DNA of 12,328 nucleotides from NCBI GenBank assembly GCA_002793355.1, contig PFQB01000031.1, positions 1-12,328 of the forward strand, in the 5' to 3' direction. The stretch is from Candidatus Dojkabacteria bacterium CG_4_10_14_0_2_um_filter_Dojkabacteria_WS6_41_15. Lineage in GTDB: Bacteria > Patescibacteriota > Dojkabacteria > GCA-002793355. Below, in pieces: positions 6,719 to 12,328 of the stretch; the stretch's first letter is position 1, and every line of letters starts with the position of its first letter. The notes beneath the pieces were generated by a model. That model saw nothing but the letters and a program-made list of their open reading frames with translations. It searched no databases and was not told where the DNA came from. The translations under genes and the position numbers were made by a program.

Positions 6719-7558
6719 ATGTTAGAGCATTGGTTCCTTCTAGCCCTTGCTGCCGGGGTTTTTTCAGTTCTGTTCAATACGCTCAATCGACATCATCTAC
6801 AAAAGGGCAATGATTCTACCGCGTATGCATGGTGGTTTGAATTTTACCGTGCGTGCTTCTTTGCAGTATTTCTCTTTTTTGATTTTCAATTTAGTTTTTC
6901 GTGGCAGAATCTCATTGCTCTTCTAATATTGGGTTGTTCGGAGTTTATCGCAGTCTACTGTTTTATGAAGATGCACTCTCGAATGAATTTATCTGTGTCG
7001 TCAGTTGTAACGCAACTGCGAATCTTCTTAGTTCCTCTTATGGCTTTCCTTTTTCTCGGGGAGCTTTTGGCACCAAATGTCTATATGGGAATAGGACTTC
7101 TTGCTGTAGGCTTATGGTTGACCGTTTCATTGGCGGGCTTACGAGATACAAATGGAGGTATAAAATATGCATTAGTTTTCGCTGTCGCTAGTGCCTTCTC
7201 AAGTGTTCTCACAAAATATGTTTCTGGCTTTGCCTCAGTATCTGTTATTATGTTTGCCTTTTCTGCTGTGCCCGTCATATTATTACCCTTCTTTATGAAT
7301 AAAAGGCGTGGACGATTACTTCATTCTTTCATAAACTATAAAGAAAAAAGTTTTTTTGCAGCGCTTGCAAATATTGGAACGTTACTCTTGTTGGGTTATG
7401 CATATAAAGTCGGATCAGTAACGCAGATTACGGGAGTCTTTTTGAGTATGTTTGTTGGCAATGTTTTAATCGGAACATTGTTTATGAAGGAGAAACTGTC
7501 GATAAAACAAGTAGTTGGCATGCTATTGGTGCTACTTGCAATTGCGTTGCTATACTAA
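6719..7558 (+). CDS. EamA/DMT-family transporter
   Basis: 279 residues, a normal length for the drug/metabolite transporter superfamily, with about ten hydrophobic helices arranged as two five-helix repeats. The first helix is WFLLALAAGVFSVLFNTLNR. The end of each repeat shows family sequence: VVTQLRIFLVPLMAFLFLGELL then GIGLLAVGLWLTV in the first half, and ITGVFLSMFVGNVLIGTLFMKEKLS then QVVGMLLVLLAIALLY in the second. It lies in the cytoplasmic membrane and probably exports or imports a small metabolite; the substrate cannot be read from sequence. ATG 6719 is preferred over the in-frame TTG at 6683, because that TTG is part of the -35 box. It diverges from tRNA-Lys, and the LiaF-like gene follows after 55 bp. 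Confidence 0.85.
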   Translation: MLEHWFLLALAAGVFSVLFNTLNRHHLQKGNDSTAYAWWFEFYRACFFAVFLFFDFQFSFSWQNLIALLILGCSEFIAVYCFMKMHSRMNLSVSSVVTQLRIFLVPLMAFLFLGELLAPNVYMGIGLLAVGLWLTVSLAGLRDTNGGIKYALVFAVASAFSSVLTKYVSGFASVSVIMFAFSAVPVILLPFFMNKRRGRLLHSFINYKEKSFFAALANIGTLLLLGYAYKVGSVTQITGVFLSMFVGNVLIGTLFMKEKLSIKQVVGMLLVLLAIALLY

Positions 7559-7613
7559 CTCGTTCAATCTGATAAAATCGTAGGAGTTAGGTACTAAGTT
7601 TTGTTCATTTATA

Positions 7614-8270
7614 ATGAAAAAGAATTTCTTTTCACTGCTGCTTGGTCTGTTCTTGATTACTCTTGGGGTAAGTTCTTTGCTTAACTCATTTGGTTATCCA
7701 ATAGTGCAAAATCTAATTTCGACATTTTGGCCTTTATTTGTTATCGGGCTTGCGGTATCACGTTTTGTTGCAAAAGATATAAAAGGTGGTGTTATCCTTG
7801 GTGGACTTGGCGTAGTTGCGCAGCTGAATATGTTGGGTGTAACTGATATTTCATATTGGCCAATTTTCTTTTCTTTAGTCTTGATAATGATCGGAATCTC
7901 GTCCATCGCTAAAGGTATCACCTTGCCGAAAAAAGGGCAGACAACCACCTTGGCTGACACAACCTTTTTTGGTGGTTTAGAAAAGTCAATTACCGATAAA
8001 TCCTTTTCTTCAGGTAGTTTCATCACATTGTTTGGTGCTACTGAAGTTAATTTAACCAAAGCAGCGTTTAAAGATGGGGAAGCCGTGATTGATGCTTTAG
8101 TTGCTTTTGGTGGTGCAGAAATAAAAGTTCCCTCAGATTGCAAGGTAGAACTAGATGTAACCGCAATCTTTGGTGGTGCTTCTGATAAAAGGGTCGTCGA
8201 TGATGCCAATATGACCCAGACACTTCGAGTTAATGGGTATGCGTTGTTTGGGGCAATTGAGGTGAAGTAG
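7614..8270 (+). CDS. LiaF-like membrane protein
   Basis: 218 residues. The N-terminal half has about four hydrophobic segments (residues 5-24, 35-50, 57-75, 80-98), including the FWPLFVIGLAV and YWPIFFSLVLIMIGI signatures of LiaI/LiaF-type (DUF5668-like) domains. Residues 115-218 are a short-repeat beta domain (FFGGLEKSI, LFGATEVNL, AFGGAEIKVP, IFGGASDKR, LFGAIEVK), typical of the LiaF C-terminal 'toastrack' fold. In Firmicutes LiaF restrains an envelope-stress two-component system, but no LiaRS pair is nearby, so the role here is unknown. A TATAAT overlaps the ATG at 7610-7615 and cannot serve this start; the gene may be transcribed from the transporter promoter. It converges with the next gene, 7 bp between stops, with no terminator seen. 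Confidence 0.82.
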   Translation: MKKNFFSLLLGLFLITLGVSSLLNSFGYPIVQNLISTFWPLFVIGLAVSRFVAKDIKGGVILGGLGVVAQLNMLGVTDISYWPIFFSLVLIMIGISSIAKGITLPKKGQTTTLADTTFFGGLEKSITDKSFSSGSFITLFGATEVNLTKAAFKDGEAVIDALVAFGGAEIKVPSDCKVELDVTAIFGGASDKRVVDDANMTQTLRVNGYALFGAIEVK

Positions 8271-8277
8271 TAGAGAT

Positions 8278-8568
8278 TTATTTCACAAGGCAAATATTGA
8301 AAGTTCCCCAACCGGTATAGGTGTATGGTTCACCTCCAATTTTTAAACATTCGTCTTTATCGGTAACACCTTGATATATTTTAACCATATACTTTTCTTT
8401 TGGTCCAGGACAATTATCGCTACAGGCAAAATAATCAACAATAGGAAAAGGTGGAGAATCTGTAGGCTGCTGTTTGGCCAAGAAGGAATAATATATGAAA
8501 TAACCTAATGCTAGAATTAGTATTCCTGCAATTAGCGGTATTAGTTTGGACATAATTTTGCTAGACAT
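8278..8568 (-). CDS. Small membrane-anchored Cys-containing protein
   Basis: 96 residues, family not recognised. MSSKIMSK is followed by one hydrophobic helix (about 9-30, LIPLIAGILILALGYFIYYSFL), a Pro-rich linker, and a roughly 50-residue domain with four Cys (49, 53, 74, 93) that could form two disulfides outside the membrane. Signal anchor is likelier than a cleaved signal peptide, since no clear AxA site follows the helix. The start at 8568 is supported by TACAAT (8575-8580) ending 6 nt upstream; the ATG at 8553 (MSKLIP) is an alternative. A frame extending to 8643 exists but would put the -10 box inside the gene. No -35 or ribosome binding site is visible. Confidence 0.7.
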   Translation of the reverse strand: MSSKIMSKLIPLIAGILILALGYFIYYSFLAKQQPTDSPPFPIVDYFACSDNCPGPKEKYMVKIYQGVTDKDECLKIGGEPYTYTGWGTFNICLVK

Positions 8569-8619
8569 ATTTAAATTGTAACATAGTTGTAAAATACGCA
8601 TCATTTCATGTATTGGCAA

Positions 8620-8630
8620 ATTCGGAGTAG
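8620..8630. repeat. 11-bp duplicate of the tRNA-Pro 3' end
   Basis: ATTCGGAGTAG matches 8689-8699, the last 9 bases of tRNA-Pro (8691-8699) plus 2 flanking bases, in direct orientation 69 bp away. It lies in the loop of an inverted repeat, GGCAAAT (8615-8621) and ATTTGCC (8635-8641). It may be the relic of integration at, or excision from, the tRNA. Confidence 0.4.
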
Positions 8631-8690
8631 TAGCATTTGCCACTGCACCTTATGGATTCGCTACGTCACTCCGTTTCTGGCTTATCTCAT

Positions 8691-8763
8691 TCGGAGTAGC
8701 GGGGCTCGAACCCGCGACCTCACGCACCCCATGCGTGCATTCTACCAACTGAACTACACTCCG
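8691..8763 (-). tRNA. tRNA-Pro (anticodon GGG)
   Basis: 73-nt cloverleaf on the minus strand: acceptor CGGAGTG/TACTCCG with C1-G72 as usual for proline, D-arm GTTC...GAAT, anticodon stem CACGC/GCGTG around ATGGGGT (anticodon GGG, G37), T-arm GCGGG-TTCGAGC-CCCGC, discriminator A. CCA is not encoded. No terminator hairpin with a U-tract follows. The last 9 bases recur at 8622-8630. Confidence 0.96.
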
Positions 8764-8770
8764 ATTGGTG

Positions 8771-8776
8771 ATTATA
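8771..8776 (-). promoter_or_regulatory. -10 box of tRNA-Pro
   Basis: TATAAT on the minus strand ends 7 nt before the mature tRNA 5' end, so transcription should start at or next to nucleotide 1 of the tRNA. No good -35 is seen at 16-18 bp; GATATAAT may act with help from elsewhere. Confidence 0.55.
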
Positions 8777-8807
8777 TCCCAGAATTAAAGCATTCGCCAC
8801 CCGCAAC

Positions 8808-8835
8808 TTGACACCCCCCTGGGGTGTGCTATACT
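8808..8835 (+). promoter_or_regulatory. Promoter of the CsoR/CstR-family regulator
   Basis: TTGACA (8808-8813, perfect), a 16-bp spacer and TATACT (8830-8835) end 7 nt before the ATG at 8843. Spacing, -10 sequence and distance to the ATG are the same as in the promoter at 9566-9593. The spacer contains the operator. Confidence 0.85.
8811..8827. promoter_or_regulatory. CsoR/CstR-type operator
   Basis: ACACCCC-CCT-GGGGTGT is a perfect 7+7 bp inverted repeat. It has the C-tract/G-tract form that CsoR- and CstR-family repressors bind. It overlaps the -35 box and fills the spacer, so bound repressor would block RNA polymerase: direct autoregulation is expected. Confidence 0.82.
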
Positions 8836-8842
8836 ATTATTG

Positions 8843-9085
8843 ATGGAAAAAGATATCACAGCAAGAATCAGAAACTTGGTTGGTCAACTAGAGGCAGTTG
8901 TACGAATGAGAGATTCTGGTGTACGATGTGACGAGCAATTAACACAGCTAAAGGCGGTTCGTGCCGGTGTCAGCGCAGTAATGCAAAAGATCATCGAAAA
9001 GGAACTTGCCCAGTGTACAAAGTTTGCCGAACGTAAGCAGGTGATGGCAAAACTTTTTGCAGAATTGATTCACCACGCGTCCTAG
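8843..9085 (+). CDS. CsoR/RcnR/CstR-family repressor, Cys-Cys type
   Basis: 80 residues, all-helical, of normal family length. RIRNLVGQLEAVVRM is the conserved first helix, C29DEQLTQLKAVRAGV the second, and IIEKELAQC58 the third. In copper-sensing CsoR the ligands are Cys, then His 25 residues on, then Cys 29 residues on. Here Cys29 and Cys58 keep the spacing of 29, but the His position is Glu54. This pattern is closer to CstR, which uses two Cys to sense persulfide or sulfite, than to a Cu(I) sensor; altered metal binding is the alternative. The ATG is chosen over an upstream TTG (8840) because of the promoter. A thioredoxin follows, which fits thiol/persulfide stress. Confidence 0.88.
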   Translation: MEKDITARIRNLVGQLEAVVRMRDSGVRCDEQLTQLKAVRAGVSAVMQKIIEKELAQCTKFAERKQVMAKLFAELIHHAS

Positions 9086-9092
9086 CCGATTG

Positions 9093-9197
9093 CTAATAAC
9101 TAATAACTAATAACTAATAACTAATAACTAATAACTAATAACTAATAGCTAGTAACTAGTAACTAATATCTAATATCTAATATCTATCAACTAATAA
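9093..9197 (+). repeat. Tandem heptanucleotide array, 15 units of CTAATAA type
   Basis: Fifteen adjoining 7-bp units fill the gap between the regulator stop and the thioredoxin. Units 1-7 are perfect CTAATAA (9093-9141). Then come CTAATAG, CTAGTAA twice, CTAATAT three times, CTATCAA, and a final CTAATAA, followed by one G and the thioredoxin ATG. Every frame is closed by TAA or TAG. No Shine-Dalgarno sequence separates the array from the gene. The repeat length is prone to slippage, so the copy number is likely variable. Confidence 0.95.
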
Positions 9198-9198
9198 G

Positions 9199-9528
9199 AT
9201 GGAAAATGAAATAGAAGTCGTCGGGAAAGAACAGTTTGAAAAGGAAGTATTGAAAGCAACCGGAATAGTTCTGGTAGATTTCTGGGCTCCTTGGTGCACA
9301 CCGTGTAAAATGCTGGCGCCAATATTATTGCAGGTCCAAGAAGAATCGGCGGGCAAGCTCAATGTCGTAAAGGTAAATACCGAAGAGCCCGACAATATGC
9401 CCCTTGCGCAAGAGTACAAAATTATGAGTATTCCGAATATGAAAATTTTCAAGAACGGAGAATTTATAAAGGAAATAATTGGGTACCGAACAAAGGATGC
9501 AATTCTTGAGGAATTATCTAAAGTTTAG
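9199..9528 (+). CDS. trxA: Thioredoxin
   Basis: 109 residues, the length of a single-domain cytoplasmic thioredoxin with no signal peptide. VLVDFWAPWCTPCKMLAP carries the redox centre Cys33-Thr-Pro-Cys36 (WCTPC instead of the common WCGPC), and SIPNMKIF carries the cis-Pro (Pro79). The protein reduces disulfides and can also reduce persulfides. No promoter or ribosome binding site is clear directly upstream: the start codon abuts the heptamer array. It may be expressed from the regulator's promoter through the array, or from -10-like TATCAA (9185-9190) in the divergent unit. Its position after a Cys-type CsoR/CstR repressor suggests joint regulation. Confidence 0.95.
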   Translation: MENEIEVVGKEQFEKEVLKATGIVLVDFWAPWCTPCKMLAPILLQVQEESAGKLNVVKVNTEEPDNMPLAQEYKIMSIPNMKIFKNGEFIKEIIGYRTKDAILEELSKV

Positions 9529-9565
9529 GAATGCAATAATAGCAGTAAAGCTAAGCAATTTCTGG

Positions 9566-9593
9566 TTGACTCAACGGTGAAACCCTGTATACT
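9566..9593 (+). promoter_or_regulatory. Promoter of the extracytoplasmic-protein gene pair
   Basis: TTGACT (9566-9571), a 16-bp spacer and TATACT (9588-9593) end 7 nt before the ATG at 9601. It has the same geometry as the regulator promoter but no C-tract/G-tract palindrome. Confidence 0.75.
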
Positions 9594-9600
9594 TGGTTTG

Positions 9601-11097
9601 ATGAAGATTAGTAAAAAAGTGTTGTTTATCAGTGTAGTGATTCTTCTTGTTAGCGTGATTTTTGTTCTTGTTCGTGTCTTGTCAAAAAATATTGAAGTGG
9701 CTTGGAACAATGAAGATACGTGGACGACAAAAGAAAGGCTGATTTTTCCCAAAGAGGTTTCGAGCTTAAAGGTAAACAGGCAGGTAACTGCAACAGCGAC
9801 AGGCGAAGCGTTTTCGTTCCGCGCAGATTACTGTTATTTGTATGCGATTACACAATCAACTGATGGTTCAAAAGCGACACTTAAGTGCAGCTTATTACCA
9901 ATGTATTATTTGCAGAATTTAGGTACAGCCACAAAAGAATGGCAAGAAAAGTCGGACATTTTAATGGAAATATCAAAAGAAGACATTTCGCCAACGTCGT
10001 TTTTGGGAAGAATTGATTTATCTTTCGAATCAGTAAGCGAACTTGGTTCGCAGAAAATTCCTGTATCAATTGCCATTAATGGAGAAACACGCCTGCCAAC
10101 AAAAACGATAAGTGCTTCGATTTCACACTTCATAACAGCGCTTTTTGGGAAGAAGACTGAAGTCGCCGTGAAATTTACCGGATACGAGGTTAAAAGGTTG
10201 AATAACACAACCGATCTGCAGAAAGAAGAGTATGCAAAAACTTGGGTAAAAAAAGTAAACAATTTAATAAAGATGGACTTTGTTTCTAAACAGGCACAAA
10301 AAGTTGGTGCAATAGAAAAACTAAAGGTGTTTAAACAATACTTTACGCCATCAGCACTTAAATGCTCGGATCTTTCTACTTGTATAGCCGGATATAGTGA
10401 CAATCCGGCGGAGAAAGTCGCCTATTATATGTATGGCCTATACCAATCTGATAGAAGCAATTTCGCCAAATTTATGGAAGAATTCAGCACGTCGTTGTAT
10501 CCGTTTACTCCTAAATACCCCGCAATTACAAAAGAGCAGGTTGCTGCGAGTGGAGGAGTTAATTGGACTACATTTACCGTGTACAACTTCCCGATTTGCC
10601 CGATTGCCGAGGTTATCAAAGGAACTACCTCTGGAGCAACTGTTTTCTTTGGAACATATGCAAAAACTGTTGCGTTAGATGCAGAAGTAGTTAAAAGCAA
10701 CGAAGCTGTACTTGATGGGTATAAAGATACCTTATGGGTTGAGGGAGAGGGATGGGATTCTGATTTTATTAAGCAATTCGATCGCGTGTGTGGCTATGTG
10801 TTTACTAATCAAGGTATTGGGTCTGCTTCCCTAAAGCAAAGCTTAGTAGAGGTCTATTTTAAAATGCTCTCGATACAGACTGGTTCCAAAGTCACTCCCG
10901 ATAAGAACAGCATAGCAAACGAAATATATGAAAAATCAGCTTATTCTCCATACTCATCACCACTGTTGTTGGACGCTTCGCTTATGAAAGAACGACAAAA
11001 TGGGCTTGAAACGATTGACAAGCAGGGTAGTGCCTACGTAGAATGGAAATCGTTATTAAATTCGTTAATATTCGTATATTTATATGAAACACTATAG
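9601..11097 (+). CDS. Membrane-anchored extracytoplasmic protein of unknown function
   Basis: 498 residues, family not recognised. MKISKK plus one hydrophobic helix (about 7-27, VLFISVVILLVSVIFVLVRVL) forms an N-terminal signal anchor; no lipobox is present. The rest is predicted outside the membrane: a beta-rich stretch of about 200 residues with TATATGEAFSFRADYC, then a helical part with six Cys in total. The ATG at 9601 is preferred to the in-frame GTG at 9577, because the GTG lies inside the spacer of the promoter. The next gene starts 14 bp before this one ends, so the two are probably co-transcribed and act together at the cell surface. No catalytic motif stands out. Confidence 0.75.
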   Translation: MKISKKVLFISVVILLVSVIFVLVRVLSKNIEVAWNNEDTWTTKERLIFPKEVSSLKVNRQVTATATGEAFSFRADYCYLYAITQSTDGSKATLKCSLLPMYYLQNLGTATKEWQEKSDILMEISKEDISPTSFLGRIDLSFESVSELGSQKIPVSIAINGETRLPTKTISASISHFITALFGKKTEVAVKFTGYEVKRLNNTTDLQKEEYAKTWVKKVNNLIKMDFVSKQAQKVGAIEKLKVFKQYFTPSALKCSDLSTCIAGYSDNPAEKVAYYMYGLYQSDRSNFAKFMEEFSTSLYPFTPKYPAITKEQVAASGGVNWTTFTVYNFPICPIAEVIKGTTSGATVFFGTYAKTVALDAEVVKSNEAVLDGYKDTLWVEGEGWDSDFIKQFDRVCGYVFTNQGIGSASLKQSLVEVYFKMLSIQTGSKVTPDKNSIANEIYEKSAYSPYSSPLLLDASLMKERQNGLETIDKQGSAYVEWKSLLNSLIFVYLYETL

Positions 11098-12328
11098 TCA
11101 TATAGTCTTAGTATTTATTATAGTTGCCGTTGTAACTTGCTTTGGAACGATATCTCGGGTGCAGGCGCAGTATCGGTGTAGTGGTGAATGCCATAATTGC
11201 GGACCAAGACCGAAAGCTGGTTACCAAAGGTGTGACGAGAATGATGATGACGCTGAATTTGGCTGTTGTTATGATTATTCCTGCAATGGTGACTGTGAGG
11301 ATCAGGGTGGTAGCGACCCTGGCTGTGGAAACTGTGACTATTTTTGTCCTAGAGTAACAACACCAACACCAACACCAACTCCGACTGTATGTGTGTGTAC
11401 CGAAACTCAATGTCCTCCAGATGATTGGGATAAGTTCAAAATGCGTCCAACACCAGAAGGGACTTACGAAAGCTGTCCAACAACGGATTCCTGTAGTACG
11501 GTACCCAAAGACTGCTTTAAATATAAGAATACCCCCCCTACCTGCGAGATTCTCCCTACTTCCATCGCGATGACCAGGAATGATGCTCCGAAACAATTTG
11601 CATTGACCATAACCGACAATGATTATGGTGATACCGTGCAGATTACCGGCGCAAGGACAGTCGATTCCGCCGGGAAGCTTAATTCGTGTGTAAAGATAAC
11701 TACACTTGGTGGAGGAGATGTCTTTAATCTGACCGTAAAAACCGGTTCAGATGATCCTGCGAATATTACACAAACAACCAATTTATTGGTTAATTCTCGC
11801 GGACGACATGGAGTGTTTGAAAACATAGGGGGTAATTCCTTATGCCAAGGTCTTCTACAAATAGAAATCAGGGATGTTGACTCAGATGGAGCTGGACCAG
11901 ATGTCGCAGATACTGCATTATGCGAGATTCCTATTTCAGTTTCAAATGATCCTCCTCATTTGGAAAATGTACAGCTCTTGGATATGGAAAAAGTCCAAGG
12001 GAAGAGTCCGCTAACCCGAGAAGGCAGTAATATGATTGATGGTCGAGGGAAGCTATTTGTTGGTTCTGTACTCACTCTGGAAAACAAGAAACAAGCGACG
12101 CTTTGTAAGGTACCTTTAATGCTTGGGTTAACAGGGGCGTCAACTAACTTCACTTGTCCCGTAAATGATGAGGGCTACCTTGATTCATTTAGCAGAAGGC
12201 GAAACCCACTACAGTTAGAGTTTACTGTCAGTGATGCGAATGGGAGTGATGACATTATGCAAGCAGGTATGTGGATACAACGAGTCGATTTGAATAAAAA
12301 TTCTGCTGCTCTTCCTTTAATTAATGCA
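11084..12328 (+). CDS. Secreted Cys-rich protein with Pro-Thr linker, partial at right edge
   Basis: The frame is open from ATG 11084 through the end of the window (415 codons, no stop). A signal peptide is clear: MKHYSH, a hydrophobic core (7-20), and VQA-Q as the cleavage site near residue 28. The mature N-terminus is Cys-rich: about 17 Cys between residues 30 and 160, including CSGECHNC, GCC, CNGDC and CGNC, probably disulfide-bonded. A linker TTPTPTPTPT (92-101) follows the first cluster. From about residue 160 on the sequence is beta-rich and Asp/Asn/Thr-rich (FALTITDNDYGDTVQITG, LQIEIRDVDSDG, LEFTVSDANGSDD), like repeated Ig- or cadherin-like domains. It is probably a large surface protein or adhesin. 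It overlaps the upstream membrane-anchored gene by 14 bp. Confidence 0.82.
   Translation, partial: MKHYSHIVLVFIIVAVVTCFGTISRVQAQYRCSGECHNCGPRPKAGYQRCDENDDDAEFGCCYDYSCNGDCEDQGGSDPGCGNCDYFCPRVTTPTPTPTPTVCVCTETQCPPDDWDKFKMRPTPEGTYESCPTTDSCSTVPKDCFKYKNTPPTCEILPTSIAMTRNDAPKQFALTITDNDYGDTVQITGARTVDSAGKLNSCVKITTLGGGDVFNLTVKTGSDDPANITQTTNLLVNSRGRHGVFENIGGNSLCQGLLQIEIRDVDSDGAGPDVADTALCEIPISVSNDPPHLENVQLLDMEKVQGKSPLTREGSNMIDGRGKLFVGSVLTLENKKQATLCKVPLMLGLTGASTNFTCPVNDEGYLDSFSRRRNPLQLEFTVSDANGSDDIMQAGMWIQRVDLNKNSAALPLINA

Noticed and set aside
7610..7615. Perfect TATAAT at the start of the LiaF-like gene as its promoter
   Set aside because: It overlaps the ATG, so transcription would begin inside the gene, and no later in-frame start is suitable. 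The -35 position is also poor.
7694..8311. 205-codon frame antisense to the LiaF-like gene
   Set aside because: It mirrors the repeats of the sense gene and would extend across the convergent stop. The sense protein has clear family signatures.
9093..9197. CRISPR array
   Set aside because: Units are 7 bp with no spacers; it is a simple tandem repeat.
9906..10403. 165-codon frame antisense to the membrane-anchored protein
   Set aside because: No promoter or start signal; codon usage and composition follow the complement of the sense gene.
11108..11596. 162-codon minus-strand frame and short plus-strand frames (11142-11573)
   Set aside because: They are shadows of the secreted Cys-rich gene, whose frame is continuous from 11084 with a signal peptide; Trp/Cys-rich nonsense results from the Cys codons read on the other strand.

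Overview
The window looks like chromosomal DNA of a small-genome, AT-rich bacterium, most likely of the Candidatus Patescibacteria / CPR radiation (Microgenomates-like). This placement is inference. It rests on compact mixed-strand gene order, many short unrecognised proteins, tRNA genes without encoded CCA, a secreted Cys-rich protein with a Pro-Thr linker, and the near absence of Shine-Dalgarno sequences. TGA is used as a stop, so the code looks standard. No rRNA, CRISPR array or intact insertion sequence is visible.

Layout. 1-770 is a scarred region: the tail of one gene, a 5'-truncated alpha/beta hydrolase, a 14-bp copy of the tRNA-Asn 3' end, the C-terminal remnant of an integrase-type transposase, and two related hairpins. 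771-4657 (minus) is a two-gene operon: a GH13_18 sucrose/glucosylglycerate-type phosphorylase, translationally coupled to a GT4 glycosyltransferase fused to a 2-phosphoglycerate-kinase-like domain. 4827-5507 (minus) is an unrecognised protein. tRNA-Asn lies at 5582-5653. The 14-bp direct repeat at its 3' end and at 520-533 makes 534-5581 look like a small genomic island.

5717-8568 holds a helical unknown protein, tRNA-Lys with a strong terminator, an EamA transporter, a LiaF-like membrane protein and a small anchored Cys protein. 8691-8763 is tRNA-Pro. It is divergent from a CsoR/CstR-family regulator whose perfect operator sits inside its own promoter. Next come a 15-unit heptanucleotide tandem array, a thioredoxin, and two extracytoplasmic proteins; the last is open at the right edge.

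How the genes work together. The phosphorylase and glycosyltransferase plausibly make and recycle a glucosylglycerate-type compatible solute. The regulator lacks the Cu(I) histidine but keeps both cysteines, and it precedes a thioredoxin, which points to thiol/persulfide sensing.

Across the window, -10 boxes lie about 5-7 nt upstream of the ATG of most genes, so leaderless mRNAs appear to be the rule. This geometry also decides several start codons.
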